Part shown: piece after piece, positions 43,625-54,042 of the stretch
Position numbering within the stretch: position 1 is the first letter of the stretch
Layout: the number at the start of each line of letters is the position of its first letter
DNA from: Nitrosomonas sp.
GTDB lineage: Bacteria; Pseudomonadota; Gammaproteobacteria; Burkholderiales; Nitrosomonadaceae
Direction of reading: 5' to 3'
Assembly (NCBI GenBank): GCA_017879645.1
Contig: JAAEXZ010000008.1
Coordinates: forward strand, 1 to 56,655
Length of the DNA: 56,655 nt
Translations under genes and position numbers: made by a program
Notes under the pieces: generated by a model
What the model was told of the DNA's origin: nothing
Databases searched by the model: none
What the model saw: only the letters and a program-made list of their open reading frames with translations

Positions 43625-45637
43625 CTAGACGATATCGACCGTAACATTCACACCAACAAGCAGGGTTGCCGTATCAAAGGTGTAAGTATGAAAAATACCC
43701 TGCACCCCCCCATCACTCCATTCGCTCCCCAGAATCACATGATCGCCAGCCGTGCCGTTAACCGCCAAGGTATCACTTGTCGACGACAAAGCTATCAGAT
43801 CCGCGGGTGTCAGTGACAGTGAATTGTCACCGGTACCATACAGGTTGATCCCCTCGATATCCTGTACCTTGCCTTGCAGTTCAGATAAATTCAAAGCAAT
43901 GTTGCTCCCCGACAAGCTCAAAGTATCAACGCCTTCACCTCCATTGACTGAAGTGAATCCCGGGTCGGCAACCCGAATGATGTCATTACCTGCACCGCCC
44001 TCAAAAATGTCAGCGCCACCTCGGCCTATCAACAAATCATTTCCATCACCTGCAATAAAGTGTTCACTACTTGCTGATCCCATCAGCGTGTCGTCAGCAT
44101 CCGTACCCTGTATAACCGTTTCGCTGGAAGCATCGCCGCCGAACAGCACGTAGCTGGTACCGGCATTACTGCCATTGGAATCCGCACCGGATGCCCCTAC
44201 GATCATATCGGCAAAACCATCACCATTGACATCGCCGGCAGCATTGACCGAAACTCCAAACTGATCGTCTGCAGCCAAACCATCCAACCTGAATCCAGCA
44301 TCGCTGGCCAGCGACGACAAATCTACCGTGGCGCCAAAACCCGAAGCCTTGCCAAACAACACATAAGCTGAACCCGAATTCACACCGTTGATGTCGGTAA
44401 AGGGTGTACCGATGATCAGATCGTCAAATCCATCATTGTTGAGATCGCCCGCTCTACTCACCGACCAGCCCAGATTATCATTGGGTTGCTCGCCATCCAG
44501 ACGGAACCCCGTAGTACCATCCAGACTGCTCACATCGATATTGGAGGTAAAACCGGAAGCTTTGCCAAAAATGACGTAACTGGAACCGGAACCATATTGA
44601 CCATTTTGATCTGCCAAATAGGCGCCGACAATCAGATCATCGAAACCATCACCATTGATATCTCCGGCGCTACTCACCGAATTGCCGAGCAAGTCTCCCT
44701 GCAATCCACCTGTAATGCTGAATCCTGTCACACCATTCAGAGAGGAAAGAGGCAACTCAGAAGCAAAACCTGCTGATTGCCCGAAAATGACATAACCTGC
44801 TCCACCGTTCTTGCCAGTCACATCTGCATTCTTGGCTCCCAGGATCAAATCGGCCAATCCATCGCCATTGATATCCCCGCCATCACTGACCGAATAACCC
44901 AAACCATCGTCGCTAACACCCGAGATATGAAATCCGTCACTACCATTCAAATTACCGAGATGGACTGTTTCTTCGAATCCACCGGCTTTGCCAAACAACA
45001 CAAAAGCATCGCCAAAAATAGGGTGAGTATGATCTTCGGGTACGGGAGAAAACTTGCCTGGCGCGCCCAAGACCAAATCGTCAAAACCATCGCCATTGAT
45101 GTCTCCCGCTTTGCTGACCGAAAAACCTAGTCCGTCATAAACATCCATCCCTGCGACACGAAAACCATTGCTGCCATCCAGACTGGATAATTCAAGTGCA
45201 GGAGCAAAGCCGGAAGCCTTGCCAAACACGACATAACTGGCTCCGGAATACAACCCGGATGGAGAAGCATAATAAGCACCGACGATTACATCATCAAATC
45301 CATCGCCATTCACATCCCCTGCACTGTCAACCGAAGTACCGGCACGATCATTGGCCCGCGCACCATTCAAACTGAAACCATTGGTACCATCCAGGCTTGC
45401 CAAAGATATATCCGCATCGAAGCCTGTCGACTTCCCGAATACAACATATCCTCCACCCGAACTATACCCATGCGGTGCCGCACCAGGTGCCCCAACGATC
45501 ACATCGCCCAAACCATCGCCATTCACATCTCCCGCACTACTCACGGATTTGCCCGAAAGATCTTCAAACTCCACACCATTCAATCGAAAACCATTGCTGC
45601 CATCCAAGCTAGCCAAATTCAAATTAATTGCTGACAT
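43625..45637 (-). CDS. FG-GAP (integrin alpha-like) repeat protein with RTX C-terminus
   Basis: 670 residues. Seven FG-GAP units of about 65-72 residues (each SLDG-GF-L-G then AGDINGDGFDD-I-GA) fill residues ~5-495 and should fold as a seven-bladed calcium-binding propeller like integrin alpha. RTX nonapeptides (GDGNDLLIGRGGADIF) follow at ~515-570, then a Ser/Thr-rich C-terminus. No N-terminal signal peptide, so export by type I secretion is likely. Role inferred: calcium-dependent adhesion or matrix protein. It may be the second substrate, with the giant peroxidase, of a common RTX exporter not in this window. Confidence 0.9.
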   Translation of the reverse strand: MSAINLNLASLDGSNGFRLNGVEFEDLSGKSVSSAGDVNGDGLGDVIVGAPGAAPHGYSSGGGYVVFGKSTGFDADISLASLDGTNGFSLNGARANDRAGTSVDSAGDVNGDGFDDVIVGAYYASPSGLYSGASYVVFGKASGFAPALELSSLDGSNGFRVAGMDVYDGLGFSVSKAGDINGDGFDDLVLGAPGKFSPVPEDHTHPIFGDAFVLFGKAGGFEETVHLGNLNGSDGFHISGVSDDGLGYSVSDGGDINGDGLADLILGAKNADVTGKNGGAGYVIFGQSAGFASELPLSSLNGVTGFSITGGLQGDLLGNSVSSAGDINGDGFDDLIVGAYLADQNGQYGSGSSYVIFGKASGFTSNIDVSSLDGTTGFRLDGEQPNDNLGWSVSRAGDLNNDGFDDLIIGTPFTDINGVNSGSAYVLFGKASGFGATVDLSSLASDAGFRLDGLAADDQFGVSVNAAGDVNGDGFADMIVGASGADSNGSNAGTSYVLFGGDASSETVIQGTDADDTLMGSASSEHFIAGDGNDLLIGRGGADIFEGGAGNDIIRVADPGFTSVNGGEGVDTLSLSGSNIALNLSELQGKVQDIEGINLYGTGDNSLSLTPADLIALSSTSDTLAVNGTAGDHVILGSEWSDGGVQGIFHTYTFDTATLLVGVNVTVDIV
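44150..45625 (-). repeat. Seven tandem ~205 bp FG-GAP repeats
   Basis: Seven units, each about 195-215 bases, with the AGD-NGDG-DD-I-GA calcium-binding core in every one. They are clearly diverged, so they are not recent duplications. Such arrays can recombine to change blade number. Confidence 0.85.
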
Positions 45638-46250
45638 GAGAAAGATTCCTTATAAGAGAAACATGTGTGCGATGCGCACATTTATTGATTGCATATCAAG
45701 TTAGAACAACGAAAAATCATTCCAGTGCATCAGCAAAAGACTTATCTCGTTTCTGGTAGTCTGTCTAGTCCATTACCGATCAAAAGACCTGCACGCGTGT
45801 ATTTTCCTTCAATTCCAGATCAAATGCTATATCAGAACATGAAGTGTAGAAATTAATCTACTGTATTATCGACAATAATAAGCCATAAGAATTCATGTCA
45901 TTGCTCACAGTATCCAGGAAAATACTGTGGATGATCGACCCAAAATACACCTTATTAACTTTATTGGATCACCAGGAAATTGGCGACTTGATCAAAATTA
46001 GCCGTGAAAAATAATACAGATGCCAGAACTTTTCCGCATGATCACCCAGTATTTACCCGCATCAATCCTACTCGGCCAACTGCAAACCCAGACGTTCCAT
46101 CCACATCTTGGCGGATATATGACTCAGCCAGATTTGCTTCGAGGTTCTGGATAAAGGATTTCTTCTAATACCAGTCTAATTTTTATCAAAATGTTTTCCG
46201 TCTTTACAGACTATATTCGATAGTGGCCATACTCTACAAGCTTTCCCTAA
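45638..46250. other. Non-coding region with gene decay
   Basis: About 610 bases. It holds the leftward promoter of the FG-GAP gene. A 44-codon open frame (46020-46154) resembles nothing I know and is not called. The right end adjoins the glycosyltransferase remnant; a rough, frame-shifted resemblance to the upstream part of that family may continue near 46220-46255, so the gap may include more of that dead gene. Confidence 0.45.
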
Positions 46251-46706
46251 CGACCTCGCGTCTCACGCTTCAGAAACTTCGAATTTGTCAATTACGCTCC
46301 TGAAGTCATTCCGTCTCCACATGATCACATCCACTGCAAACCGCTGTCCTTGAAAGGCTTTCAGCAGGATTTAGCGGATTGTTCGGGTATTATTTGCAAC
46401 GCAGGTTTTGAACTGGCCAGCGAGGCGTTACAACTCGGCAAGAAAATTCTTGTCAAGTCCCTGCCTGCCCAAATGGAACAGACTTCCAGTACAGCGGCGC
46501 TCGATCAGCTTGGCTACGAAACGAAAATAAATGCCTTTGATGTCTCGAGTATCGAACAATGGTTGCATGAAGCTGCAGCAATTCGTGTGGTTTATCCGAA
46601 TACCGCAAAATTTCTGGTGCAATGGATACAGGATGGCATGCCGCCGGTTGATACGTCATGGTGCCAGCAGATCTGGTCGAAGGTACAAGTCTTTCCTGAA
46701 CACTAA
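46251..46706 (+). pseudogene. C-terminal remnant of a glycosyltransferase (MJ1255/COG1819-like)
   Basis: After a stop at 46248-46250 the frame is open without a convincing start and encodes the C-terminal part of a GT28/MJ1255-type glycosyltransferase: RFRNFEFVNYAPE, HDHIHCKPLSLKGF, GIICNAGFELASEALQLGKK and the final helices. The UDP-sugar binding half resembles ICNAGFEL..SEALQLGKKILVK of those proteins, but the N-terminal acceptor half is missing. A TTG at 46350 could start a 118-residue fragment but lacks a ribosome binding site. I judge it dead. The next gene, a lipid kinase, is also broken, so both may belong to one decayed glycolipid module. Confidence 0.75.
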
Positions 46707-46784
46707 CCGAACCTGCGCACCCATTCCAGTCCCGGCAGGATTGATCTCATCCTTTTAAAAACAACACATTTATTTAAATCTTTC

Positions 46785-47785
46785 ATGAATGACAGTCTCA
46801 GACTTGAATCCCAACCCATGGTGATAAAAATCCCGTCACTCCAGAAAATCCTGATTATTTACAATCCTATTTCAAGTGCCAGTAATACTGAGGCCACAGC
46901 CCGTAAACTGGAGATGGAACTGACCATACTCAACAAGCAGGTCGAAATCCGGGCATCCGAGAAAAAAATGAAAGGCTACACCCGCATGGCCGATGAAATC
47001 GCTGCATTCGATCTGGTCATCGTAGTGGTGGCGATGGTACCGCTCGCAAACTGCTGGATACACTAAGTAAGACAGGCACCTCCATTTATGCCATACCGGG
47101 TGGAAATGAATCGTTATTTACACGTTCCTACGAAATGAGCACCAGTATCGATGATCTATTGCAAGCGATTGGTGCGGGAACGTGTTTGCAGCAATTTTAT
47201 GGTTTGATCAGCGGCAAGAGCATACAAGGAGAAAAACCATTCTTTCACATGGCCTCAATGGGTCTGGATTCACTCACGGTCAAGAACATTGGCAAAAGGC
47301 GAGGACCGCTCAACGATTCGATATACATCTGGCATGGACTCAAGGCATTGTGTTCTTTACACCATCCAACCGTTTCTATCGGCATTGATGGCCAGTCGGT
47401 CATCGACCATGGCAGCGGCTATATCATCGTTGCCAATGATTCAGCTTATGCCCGGAACCTGCAATTGGTTCCCAGCGCAACACCCTCCAGAAACAAACTC
47501 GTGGTTGGTTTTCTCGAAGGCGCAAAACATCAGCATGAACTGGTCAAGGCCATGAAGATCTTGCAACATAAACCTGCCAATTTACCGATGCAGTATTTTT
47601 CGGGAAAATGTATCGCCTGTACCTTGCATCATCAACCGTATCCGCTCCAGGTCGATGGCGATTATTTCCGCAATCGAGATATTGAAGCCGAAAGTACGGT
47701 TGAATTCAGTATCAGTTCCGCGCCCATCCGGGTTCTCGTCTCCCCTTATCTGAAAAACCCGGTGCTACAGGTAGGCAATGATTAA
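46785..47785 (+). pseudogene. Diacylglycerol/lipid kinase-like gene with a frameshift in the GGDGT motif
   Basis: Two frames encode one protein. The first (46785-47026) opens ILIIYNPIS...and reaches FDLVIVV; the second, one base behind, continues GGDGTARKLLDTLSKTG and YAIPGGNESLFTRS to 47785, including the C-terminal beta-sandwich domain. The junction is at about 47025-47027 (GTGGTGG), where one missing base moves the frame out just before the nucleotide-binding GGDGT loop of YegS/DagK-like kinases. Without repair, the first frame ends after 93 residues. Whether this is true or a sequencing error is not decidable here. Expected role: phosphorylating a lipid alcohol. Confidence 0.85.
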
Positions 47786-47815
47786 TGAACTTGCTTAATT
47801 GCCATCATGAACACC

Positions 47816-49639
47816 TCATGGTTTCCCCGAAACAATCAGTGTCTGCTTTAACTCGGCAATCTCCGGCTGATTCAATGTTTCGGTTTGCAGCAATTTTTCC
47901 GCCGTTTGATCCAGTGCGGCACGATTGATCGTTAAAATGCCGATTGCGCGCTCCAGCGCCTGATCCACCAGCGCTCGCACGGCTGTATCGATTTTGTGCG
48001 CCGTTTCCTCGCTGTAGGTCCGATTTTGCGGTACCGGAAAGTTCGTTTGCAAAAAAGCGGACTGTTCACGGTCATAAGCCACACTACCCAGCACATCGCT
48101 CATACCGTAACGTAGCACCATGGCACGTGCAATGTCGGTTGCCCGCGCCAGATCGTCTGCCGCACCGGTAGATATTTCACTGAATACCACCTGCTCGGCC
48201 GCCCTGCCGCCGAGCAGAACAGCCATCTTGTTTTGCAGCTCCGCACGGGTCATCAAAAAACGATCCTCGGTCGGTCGCTGGATGGTGTAACCAAGCGCCC
48301 CGACACCACGTGGAATGATCGAAACCTTGTGGACTTCATCGGTACCCGGCAACGCCAGTGCCACCAGTGTATGGCCAAGCTCGTGGTATGCCACGACACG
48401 CCGCTCATCCGCATTCAACAGGCGGTTGCGTTTTTCCAGTCCGGCCACGATGCGCTCAATGGCGTTGTTAAAATCTTCCATCGTCACGTCGGCGGCAGCC
48501 CTGCGTGTCGCCAGCAATGCTGCTTCATTGATCAGATTGGCCAGGTCAGCACCGGTAAATCCTGGAGTCAAGGCAGCAATCTGTTCGAGTTGTACATCAT
48601 GGCGCAACTTGATTTTCTTGATATGCACGGCAAGAATCTGCTGACGTCCGATTTTGTCCGGCCGATCGACCAGAACCTGGCGGTCGAAACGTCCTGCACG
48701 CAGCAAAGCCGGATCGAGAATTTCCGGCCGATTGGTCGCTGCCAGCAATACGATGCCACTGCTGGAATCAAATCCATCCAGTTCTGCTAGCAACTGATTC
48801 AGGGTTTGTTCCTTTTCGTCATGCCCTCCTCCCAGACCGTAAGCACCGCGTGCGCGTCCCAGTGCATCCAGTTCATCGATAAAAATGATCGCCGGAGCCA
48901 TTTGCCGGGCCTGTTCAAACAGGTCGCGCACGCGCGCAGCCCCTACACCGACAAACATTTCAACGAATTCCGATCCAGAAATGGAAAAAAATGGCACCCC
49001 GGCTTCCCCAGCCACGGCACGCGCGAGTAAGGTCTTACCCGTCCCCGGTGGCCCTACCAGTAAAATGCCCTTAGGTGCTCGTCCACCCAAACGACCGTAA
49101 TCTGCCGGATTTTTCAAAAAATTGACGGTCTCGACCAGTTCTTCCTTGGCCTCGTCCACTCCGGCAACATCGCTAAAGGTAACCTTGGTTTCCTTCTCGA
49201 CGAACACCTTGGCTCGGCTTTTGCCGATCGACATTAACCCGCTTCCCATATTGCTACCCATGCGGCGTATGACAAACAGCCAGATTCCGACAAAAATGGC
49301 CGTAGGCACAATCCAGGACAAGATATCCCGCAACCAGGTGCTTTGCACTACCCCGGTATAGATCACATTATGCTTATCCAGAATTTCGGCCAGCCCGGGT
49401 TCTACCCGGGTGGTGACAAAATCCTTGTAGCCATCGGCATGCTTTTCCTTCAGCGTGCCAAAAATCTGATTCTGCGTAATGGCAATTTCGGCAATCCGGC
49501 CTTGCTCGAGAAAATGCTGGAACTGACTGTAAGGAATTGGCTTGACCTGCGTATACTGATTGTAAAGATTCTGAATCAGCAGCAAGCTTAGCATTGCCAC
49601 AACGACAAACCAGAAATTGATCTGCACTTTCTTATCCAT
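47816..49639 (-). CDS. ftsH: ATP-dependent zinc metalloprotease FtsH-family paralogue
   Basis: 607 residues. Two N-terminal membrane helices (about 9-25 and 108-128) flank a small periplasmic domain. The AAA+ module has Walker A GPPGTGKT, Walker [10 protein letters not shown] and SRH residues ([18 protein letters not shown]); the protease domain has the zinc motif HELGH (HEAGH in most FtsH) and the acidic third ligand region. The protein is slightly short and the HELGH and the flanking [21 protein letters not shown] are unusual, so this may be a second FtsH copy rather than the housekeeping one. GAGGATAATC precedes ATG 49639. It degrades membrane and cytoplasmic proteins; substrate unknown. 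Confidence 0.92.
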   Translation of the reverse strand: MDKKVQINFWFVVVAMLSLLLIQNLYNQYTQVKPIPYSQFQHFLEQGRIAEIAITQNQIFGTLKEKHADGYKDFVTTRVEPGLAEILDKHNVIYTGVVQSTWLRDILSWIVPTAIFVGIWLFVIRRMGSNMGSGLMSIGKSRAKVFVEKETKVTFSDVAGVDEAKEELVETVNFLKNPADYGRLGGRAPKGILLVGPPGTGKTLLARAVAGEAGVPFFSISGSEFVEMFVGVGAARVRDLFEQARQMAPAIIFIDELDALGRARGAYGLGGGHDEKEQTLNQLLAELDGFDSSSGIVLLAATNRPEILDPALLRAGRFDRQVLVDRPDKIGRQQILAVHIKKIKLRHDVQLEQIAALTPGFTGADLANLINEAALLATRRAAADVTMEDFNNAIERIVAGLEKRNRLLNADERRVVAYHELGHTLVALALPGTDEVHKVSIIPRGVGALGYTIQRPTEDRFLMTRAELQNKMAVLLGGRAAEQVVFSEISTGAADDLARATDIARAMVLRYGMSDVLGSVAYDREQSAFLQTNFPVPQNRTYSEETAHKIDTAVRALVDQALERAIGILTINRAALDQTAEKLLQTETLNQPEIAELKQTLIVSGKP

Positions 49640-49877
49640 GATTATCCTCGAAGTATGATTTTATCTGCGTACCAATCCTAGTGATTCGGATCGAATGGCA
49701 AAGCGATGACGAATGTCGACCAGTCAATCATAATACACAAAATAATAGATTATTAGCGGTTTCGCCATGTTCATCTAACAATCAGCGATTGGTGGAATCA
49801 CCCGAATACCCGACCAGGGTAGGCAATTCAAAGGAGGAACCGGTAATCGCCTCTTCCCAGGTTGGTCGATATGCAAT

Positions 49878-51242
49878 TCAGAATCGCCAATCCAGTTGAA
49901 GACCACCAATATTTACCTGATTGGAATATTGGCCAATGAGCGATTCGCCGCTGGCCCCTGATTTACTGATACCAGCATCGTTCATGAATAAATGCGCGTA
50001 GGCCGCATGTAAATGGACATTTTTCAGCACAGCATAGGTTAAACCGAATGTCAGCCAGTAACGACTGCTGTCGGGAATGCGAGCAGACCGATGCTGGACA
50101 CCGGGCACCGGTGACTGGTCATAGGCGAATCCGCTGCGCAGTACCCATTTACCCGATTCGGAAAAATAATTGATACCCGCTGCATAGCGCCAGGTATCCT
50201 GCCATTTCAGATCAATGACATCATCGCGCACCGCAGATGAAAATTCCGTCCTCAATTCACGAATCAAGCTCCAGTGTGTCCATTGCACATCGGTTGAAAT
50301 CATCCAGCGTGGATGTAATCGATGTGACAGGCCAAATAGCACGCTATCCGGCAAGGTAACCGCAGTCTGGGCATCGGCATGTATTGCTCGTTGCCCTCCG
50401 GTCAGAATGGCGGCCTGACCGGGAATCGCAATATTGGCATTGCCGTGCACATCATGATGAACGCGCGAACGATAACTGACACCGATACGTGTGTCCGGAT
50501 TGAGGGTATACAACGCACCAAAGTTATAGCCAAAACCGACACTATCGCCCTTCATGGCGGCAAAACCATCGGCTGATTGCGGCAATAGCCCCTGGCTGGC
50601 ACAAATACCGGGACTCAAGGCAGACAGACAGGCAGCCCCAAAGTCGACTGCGTTGGTTAGCTTGGACTGCAGATATTGCACATCGAAACCCGCACCTACC
50701 GACAGGTTCTCAGTAATCTTGAAGGACAACGATGGATTGAAATTAAACACGGTGATATCGGAGTCGATGGCCTGATAACGCCCTTTCCAGTCGGCATGGT
50801 AGCCATTCTGCATGCCAAAGGGTGTATTGAAACCAAACCCAATTGCAAAACGCTTCGTCAATTCCTGTACGAAATACACATTGGGAACAAACAAAAGCCC
50901 ACCCGCATTGCCACCCTCGCCCCCCCGCAGTGGGGCTCCACCCAATGCAGGATGCGTATGGGAGGAATCATTCTGAAAACTGGTTGAGGGTGCGATGACA
51001 TAACCTGCCATGGATAACAGTCTGCCACGCACCTGACTCATGGCCCCAGGATTGAAAAACACCATACTGGCGTCGTCACTCTGAACCGGAGCGCCGGAAA
51101 AGGCTTGCCCAAGTTCTTTGACACTTTGCTCCATGATGGCTATTCCCGCGCTGTACGCTGGCACGACCGCGCACAACATGAAATAGCCTCCCATCAAACT
51201 GCTGCGACAAAAAACGACAATCCCCCAATGCAATCTAGTCAT
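49878..51242 (-). CDS. FadL/OmpP1/TodX-family outer-membrane transport protein
   Basis: 454 residues. A signal peptide (ending AYSAGIA) precedes the NPGAMS-like FadL hatch region (QSDDASMVFFNPGAMSQ) and a beta-barrel that ends in a C-terminal aromatic (QLDWRF), as expected for outer-membrane proteins. These porins carry long-chain fatty acids or aromatic hydrocarbons. The frame is open to 51293, but ATG 51242, with GGGAG 8 bases upstream, directly precedes the signal peptide. Single gene, divergent from the GGDEF-EAL gene. Confidence 0.9.
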   Translation of the reverse strand: MTRLHWGIVVFCRSSLMGGYFMLCAVVPAYSAGIAIMEQSVKELGQAFSGAPVQSDDASMVFFNPGAMSQVRGRLLSMAGYVIAPSTSFQNDSSHTHPALGGAPLRGGEGGNAGGLLFVPNVYFVQELTKRFAIGFGFNTPFGMQNGYHADWKGRYQAIDSDITVFNFNPSLSFKITENLSVGAGFDVQYLQSKLTNAVDFGAACLSALSPGICASQGLLPQSADGFAAMKGDSVGFGYNFGALYTLNPDTRIGVSYRSRVHHDVHGNANIAIPGQAAILTGGQRAIHADAQTAVTLPDSVLFGLSHRLHPRWMISTDVQWTHWSLIRELRTEFSSAVRDDVIDLKWQDTWRYAAGINYFSESGKWVLRSGFAYDQSPVPGVQHRSARIPDSSRYWLTFGLTYAVLKNVHLHAAYAHLFMNDAGISKSGASGESLIGQYSNQVNIGGLQLDWRF

Positions 51243-51477
51243 TCTCGACTCCCAGTAACACTGCAATCCGTAATCTCGAGGCAAAAAACTCAAGCTTGTT
51301 TGCTATTTCTTTGTACGCTGCCAGTATGGTTATAGTATCCTATTTATTGCATAGAAATCAGTTGATTCTATTTGAGCAGACGCGATACCGGTTACTATTT
51401 GTGTACCTCCTTTTTAATTATTCAGTTGATCGTTATGCTGAATAAAATGAGCCAATCATGGAAATGGTGAATCCGCT

Positions 51478-53922
51478 ATGAAAGACGATTCCGGTATTTC
51501 TGGATTGAATCATGAGACGAAACTTGGCCAAACCAAGTCTCCAGAATATGAATCCGCACGCTACGCGGAGCAGATCAGGCTACTGTATCTGCAAGCCAAC
51601 AAGGCACTACTGGCTACACTGATCATCGCTTCGACATTGACGCTGATTTTCTGGAAGCATGTCTCACCCAGCTGGAACCTGGGCTGGCTGGCAGCCATTT
51701 TTCTGTTAACGCTAGGTCGATTCATTCTGGTTCGTTCCTACTTTCGTGCCGATCCAACGGTAGAAGCAGCGCCTTCATGGGGACGGCAATTCATTTATGG
51801 CTGTCTATTGTCCGGATTACTGTGGGGTGCAGCCGGCAGTATCTTCTTTGTATCAGAGAGCATGATGCATCAGCTATTCCTGGCCTTTCTGCTGGGAGGC
51901 ATGCTGGCCGGTGCCATGACGACGTTATCGCCGAACCGCACGGCATTTCTGGTTTTTTCCGTTCCCTTGGCAATACCGTTCATTTCTCATATGTTGTTGC
52001 ACGACAACGAAATGAGCCTGATCCTCGCGTTCACCTATCTGTTTTTTCTGCTGATGATAATCAGCATTTCCTCACAGTTGCGCCATAACATCACCGAATC
52101 TCTCAATCTGCGGTATGAAAATGTCGCACTTGTGCGTCACCTGACTCAGGCCAAGGAACAATTGGAATTGCGGGTAACGGCACGTACCGAAGAATTGGCT
52201 GCAACCAATGACATCCTGCAGCAAGAAAAAGAGCTGTTTCAAATTACACTGGCCAGCATCGGTGACGCCGTCATCACGACCGATTCCAGTGGATTGGTAA
52301 CCTATCTTAATCCCATTGCAGAATGGTTTACCGGTTGGAATAACACAGAAAGTACCGGCAAAAATTTATACGAGATATTCAAGATTAAAGACTTAATTCA
52401 AAACGATCCAATCGAAAACATACTTGATCAGATGATTGACAACTTGAATCAAAGCGACAATAACCAAGAATGTATCCTCATCCACCGCGATAGCCATGAA
52501 TGCATCGTCAATTATTCCATCGCCCCCATCAAGAACAAAAACAAGAACATCATCGGAACTGTCCTGACCTTTCGAGATGTAACCGAGCAGCGCAAATTGA
52601 CGGAAAAACTGGCCTATCAGGCCGCTCATGACGCGTTGACGGGATTGCTGAACCGCGAGGAATTTGAAAATCGACTCAGCAAAATTCTGGCGTCAATCCG
52701 TAAAAATGACACCCATGCCCTGCTTTATCTCGACCTGGATCAATTCAAGGTCATCAACGATTCTTGCGGGCATGGAGCCGGCGATGAACTGCTCCGGCAG
52801 GTTACTGCACTGCTGCACTCCAAGCTGCGTACACGCGACACCCTGGCACGATTGGGCGGTGACGAATTCGGCATCATTCTGGAGCACTGCCCGCCCAATG
52901 AAGCACTGCAGGTCGCCAATACATTGCGCGAATTGATACAAAACTTTCGCTATCGATGGCAAGACAAGACGTTTACCATCGGTGTCAGCATTGGTCTGTT
53001 TCCGATCCGCCATGACAACGAAGGATTGGTCAGCACACTGAGTGCCGCCGACAGCGCCTGTTTTGCTGCCAAGGATCAGGGACGCAACCGTGTGCATGTC
53101 TATCATTCCGATGACACGGTCTTACAGCAACGATCCAGCGAAATGCAATGGCTGCCCCGAATCCAGGAAGCCATAACCAATCAGCGCCTGTGCCTCTTTT
53201 TTCAGCCGATCGTTGCTGTTCAGGAGGAGAATGAATTGATCGAGCATGGTGAATTCCTGCTTCGATTGCAAGATGAACACGATCAACTGATTTATCCGTC
53301 CTCGTTCCTGCCTTCAGCCGAGCGTTACGATCAAATGCTGGCGATAGATCAATGGGTCATTGACCAGTCACTCAAGCTGCTTTCCACACGCTCATTCGCC
53401 AGCACGAAAAAAATGTACGCCATCAACTTGTCCGCACAGGCACTGGGCAATGAAGAATTTTTAGCTTATGTCATCGAAAAGATGCAATTTTACGGTTGCC
53501 AGCCTTCGACACTGTGTTTTGAAATCACCGAAAACATTGCTCTGGCCGATCTTCAGCACGTAACGAAATTTATTACAACCCTCAAGGAATTGGGTTGCCG
53601 TTTCTCAATGGATGATTTTGGCAGCGGGCTATCTTCCTTTGGATATCTGAAAAACATCCCCCTGGATTATCTGAAGATCGATGGCAAGCTGGTCAAGGGC
53701 ATGAGCACCGATCCTGTAGACCGGGCCATGGTGGAAGCAATCAACCGCATTGGTCACGTCATGGGAATGAAAACCATCGCAGAATGGGTCGAAGATGCGA
53801 CAACACTGGATTTACTGAAAACCATGGGTGTCGACTATGTGCAGGGTAACAAACTGGCCCAGCCCTATCCGTTCACACCACATTCCGAGGCCGTGCTGCA
53901 AGCGACCCTTTCCTCACACTGA
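51478..53922 (+). CDS. Membrane PAS-GGDEF-EAL protein (c-di-GMP turnover)
   Basis: 814 residues. About five to six membrane helices (40-200) make an N-terminal sensor; a coiled coil and a PAS domain (about 254-375) follow, then GGDEF (about 376-545) and EAL (about 555-805). GGDEF is intact (GGDEF at 460-464) and has an RxxD I-site (R451-D454) five residues before it, so diguanylate cyclase activity and product inhibition are likely. The EAL signature reads EFL (592-594) but keeps its glutamate; later motifs (NLSAQ, FEITEN, DDFGSG, AEWVED) are mostly there with AEW in place of AEG. It may be a bifunctional or cyclase-dominant enzyme. Confidence 0.92.
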   Translation: MKDDSGISGLNHETKLGQTKSPEYESARYAEQIRLLYLQANKALLATLIIASTLTLIFWKHVSPSWNLGWLAAIFLLTLGRFILVRSYFRADPTVEAAPSWGRQFIYGCLLSGLLWGAAGSIFFVSESMMHQLFLAFLLGGMLAGAMTTLSPNRTAFLVFSVPLAIPFISHMLLHDNEMSLILAFTYLFFLLMIISISSQLRHNITESLNLRYENVALVRHLTQAKEQLELRVTARTEELAATNDILQQEKELFQITLASIGDAVITTDSSGLVTYLNPIAEWFTGWNNTESTGKNLYEIFKIKDLIQNDPIENILDQMIDNLNQSDNNQECILIHRDSHECIVNYSIAPIKNKNKNIIGTVLTFRDVTEQRKLTEKLAYQAAHDALTGLLNREEFENRLSKILASIRKNDTHALLYLDLDQFKVINDSCGHGAGDELLRQVTALLHSKLRTRDTLARLGGDEFGIILEHCPPNEALQVANTLRELIQNFRYRWQDKTFTIGVSIGLFPIRHDNEGLVSTLSAADSACFAAKDQGRNRVHVYHSDDTVLQQRSSEMQWLPRIQEAITNQRLCLFFQPIVAVQEENELIEHGEFLLRLQDEHDQLIYPSSFLPSAERYDQMLAIDQWVIDQSLKLLSTRSFASTKKMYAINLSAQALGNEEFLAYVIEKMQFYGCQPSTLCFEITENIALADLQHVTKFITTLKELGCRFSMDDFGSGLSSFGYLKNIPLDYLKIDGKLVKGMSTDPVDRAMVEAINRIGHVMGMKTIAEWVEDATTLDLLKTMGVDYVQGNKLAQPYPFTPHSEAVLQATLSSH

Positions 53923-54042
53923 CAAATCCGTGCGGAAAATCGACGGAATCACCGGAACTTGCGCTATCATCACTATCATCCCGAAGATGATTGTCGGAAA
54001 TCCGAATCCTTATTCATTCATAATGAGTTCAATACAACAAAT

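Noticed and set aside
46020-46154. 44-codon open frame before the glycosyltransferase remnant
   Set aside because: No ribosome binding site or recognisable motif; probably chance or a scrap of a decayed gene.
47015-47040. Programmed ribosomal frameshift in the lipid kinase gene
   Set aside because: There is no slippery heptamer or following pseudoknot that I can see; a lost base is simpler.
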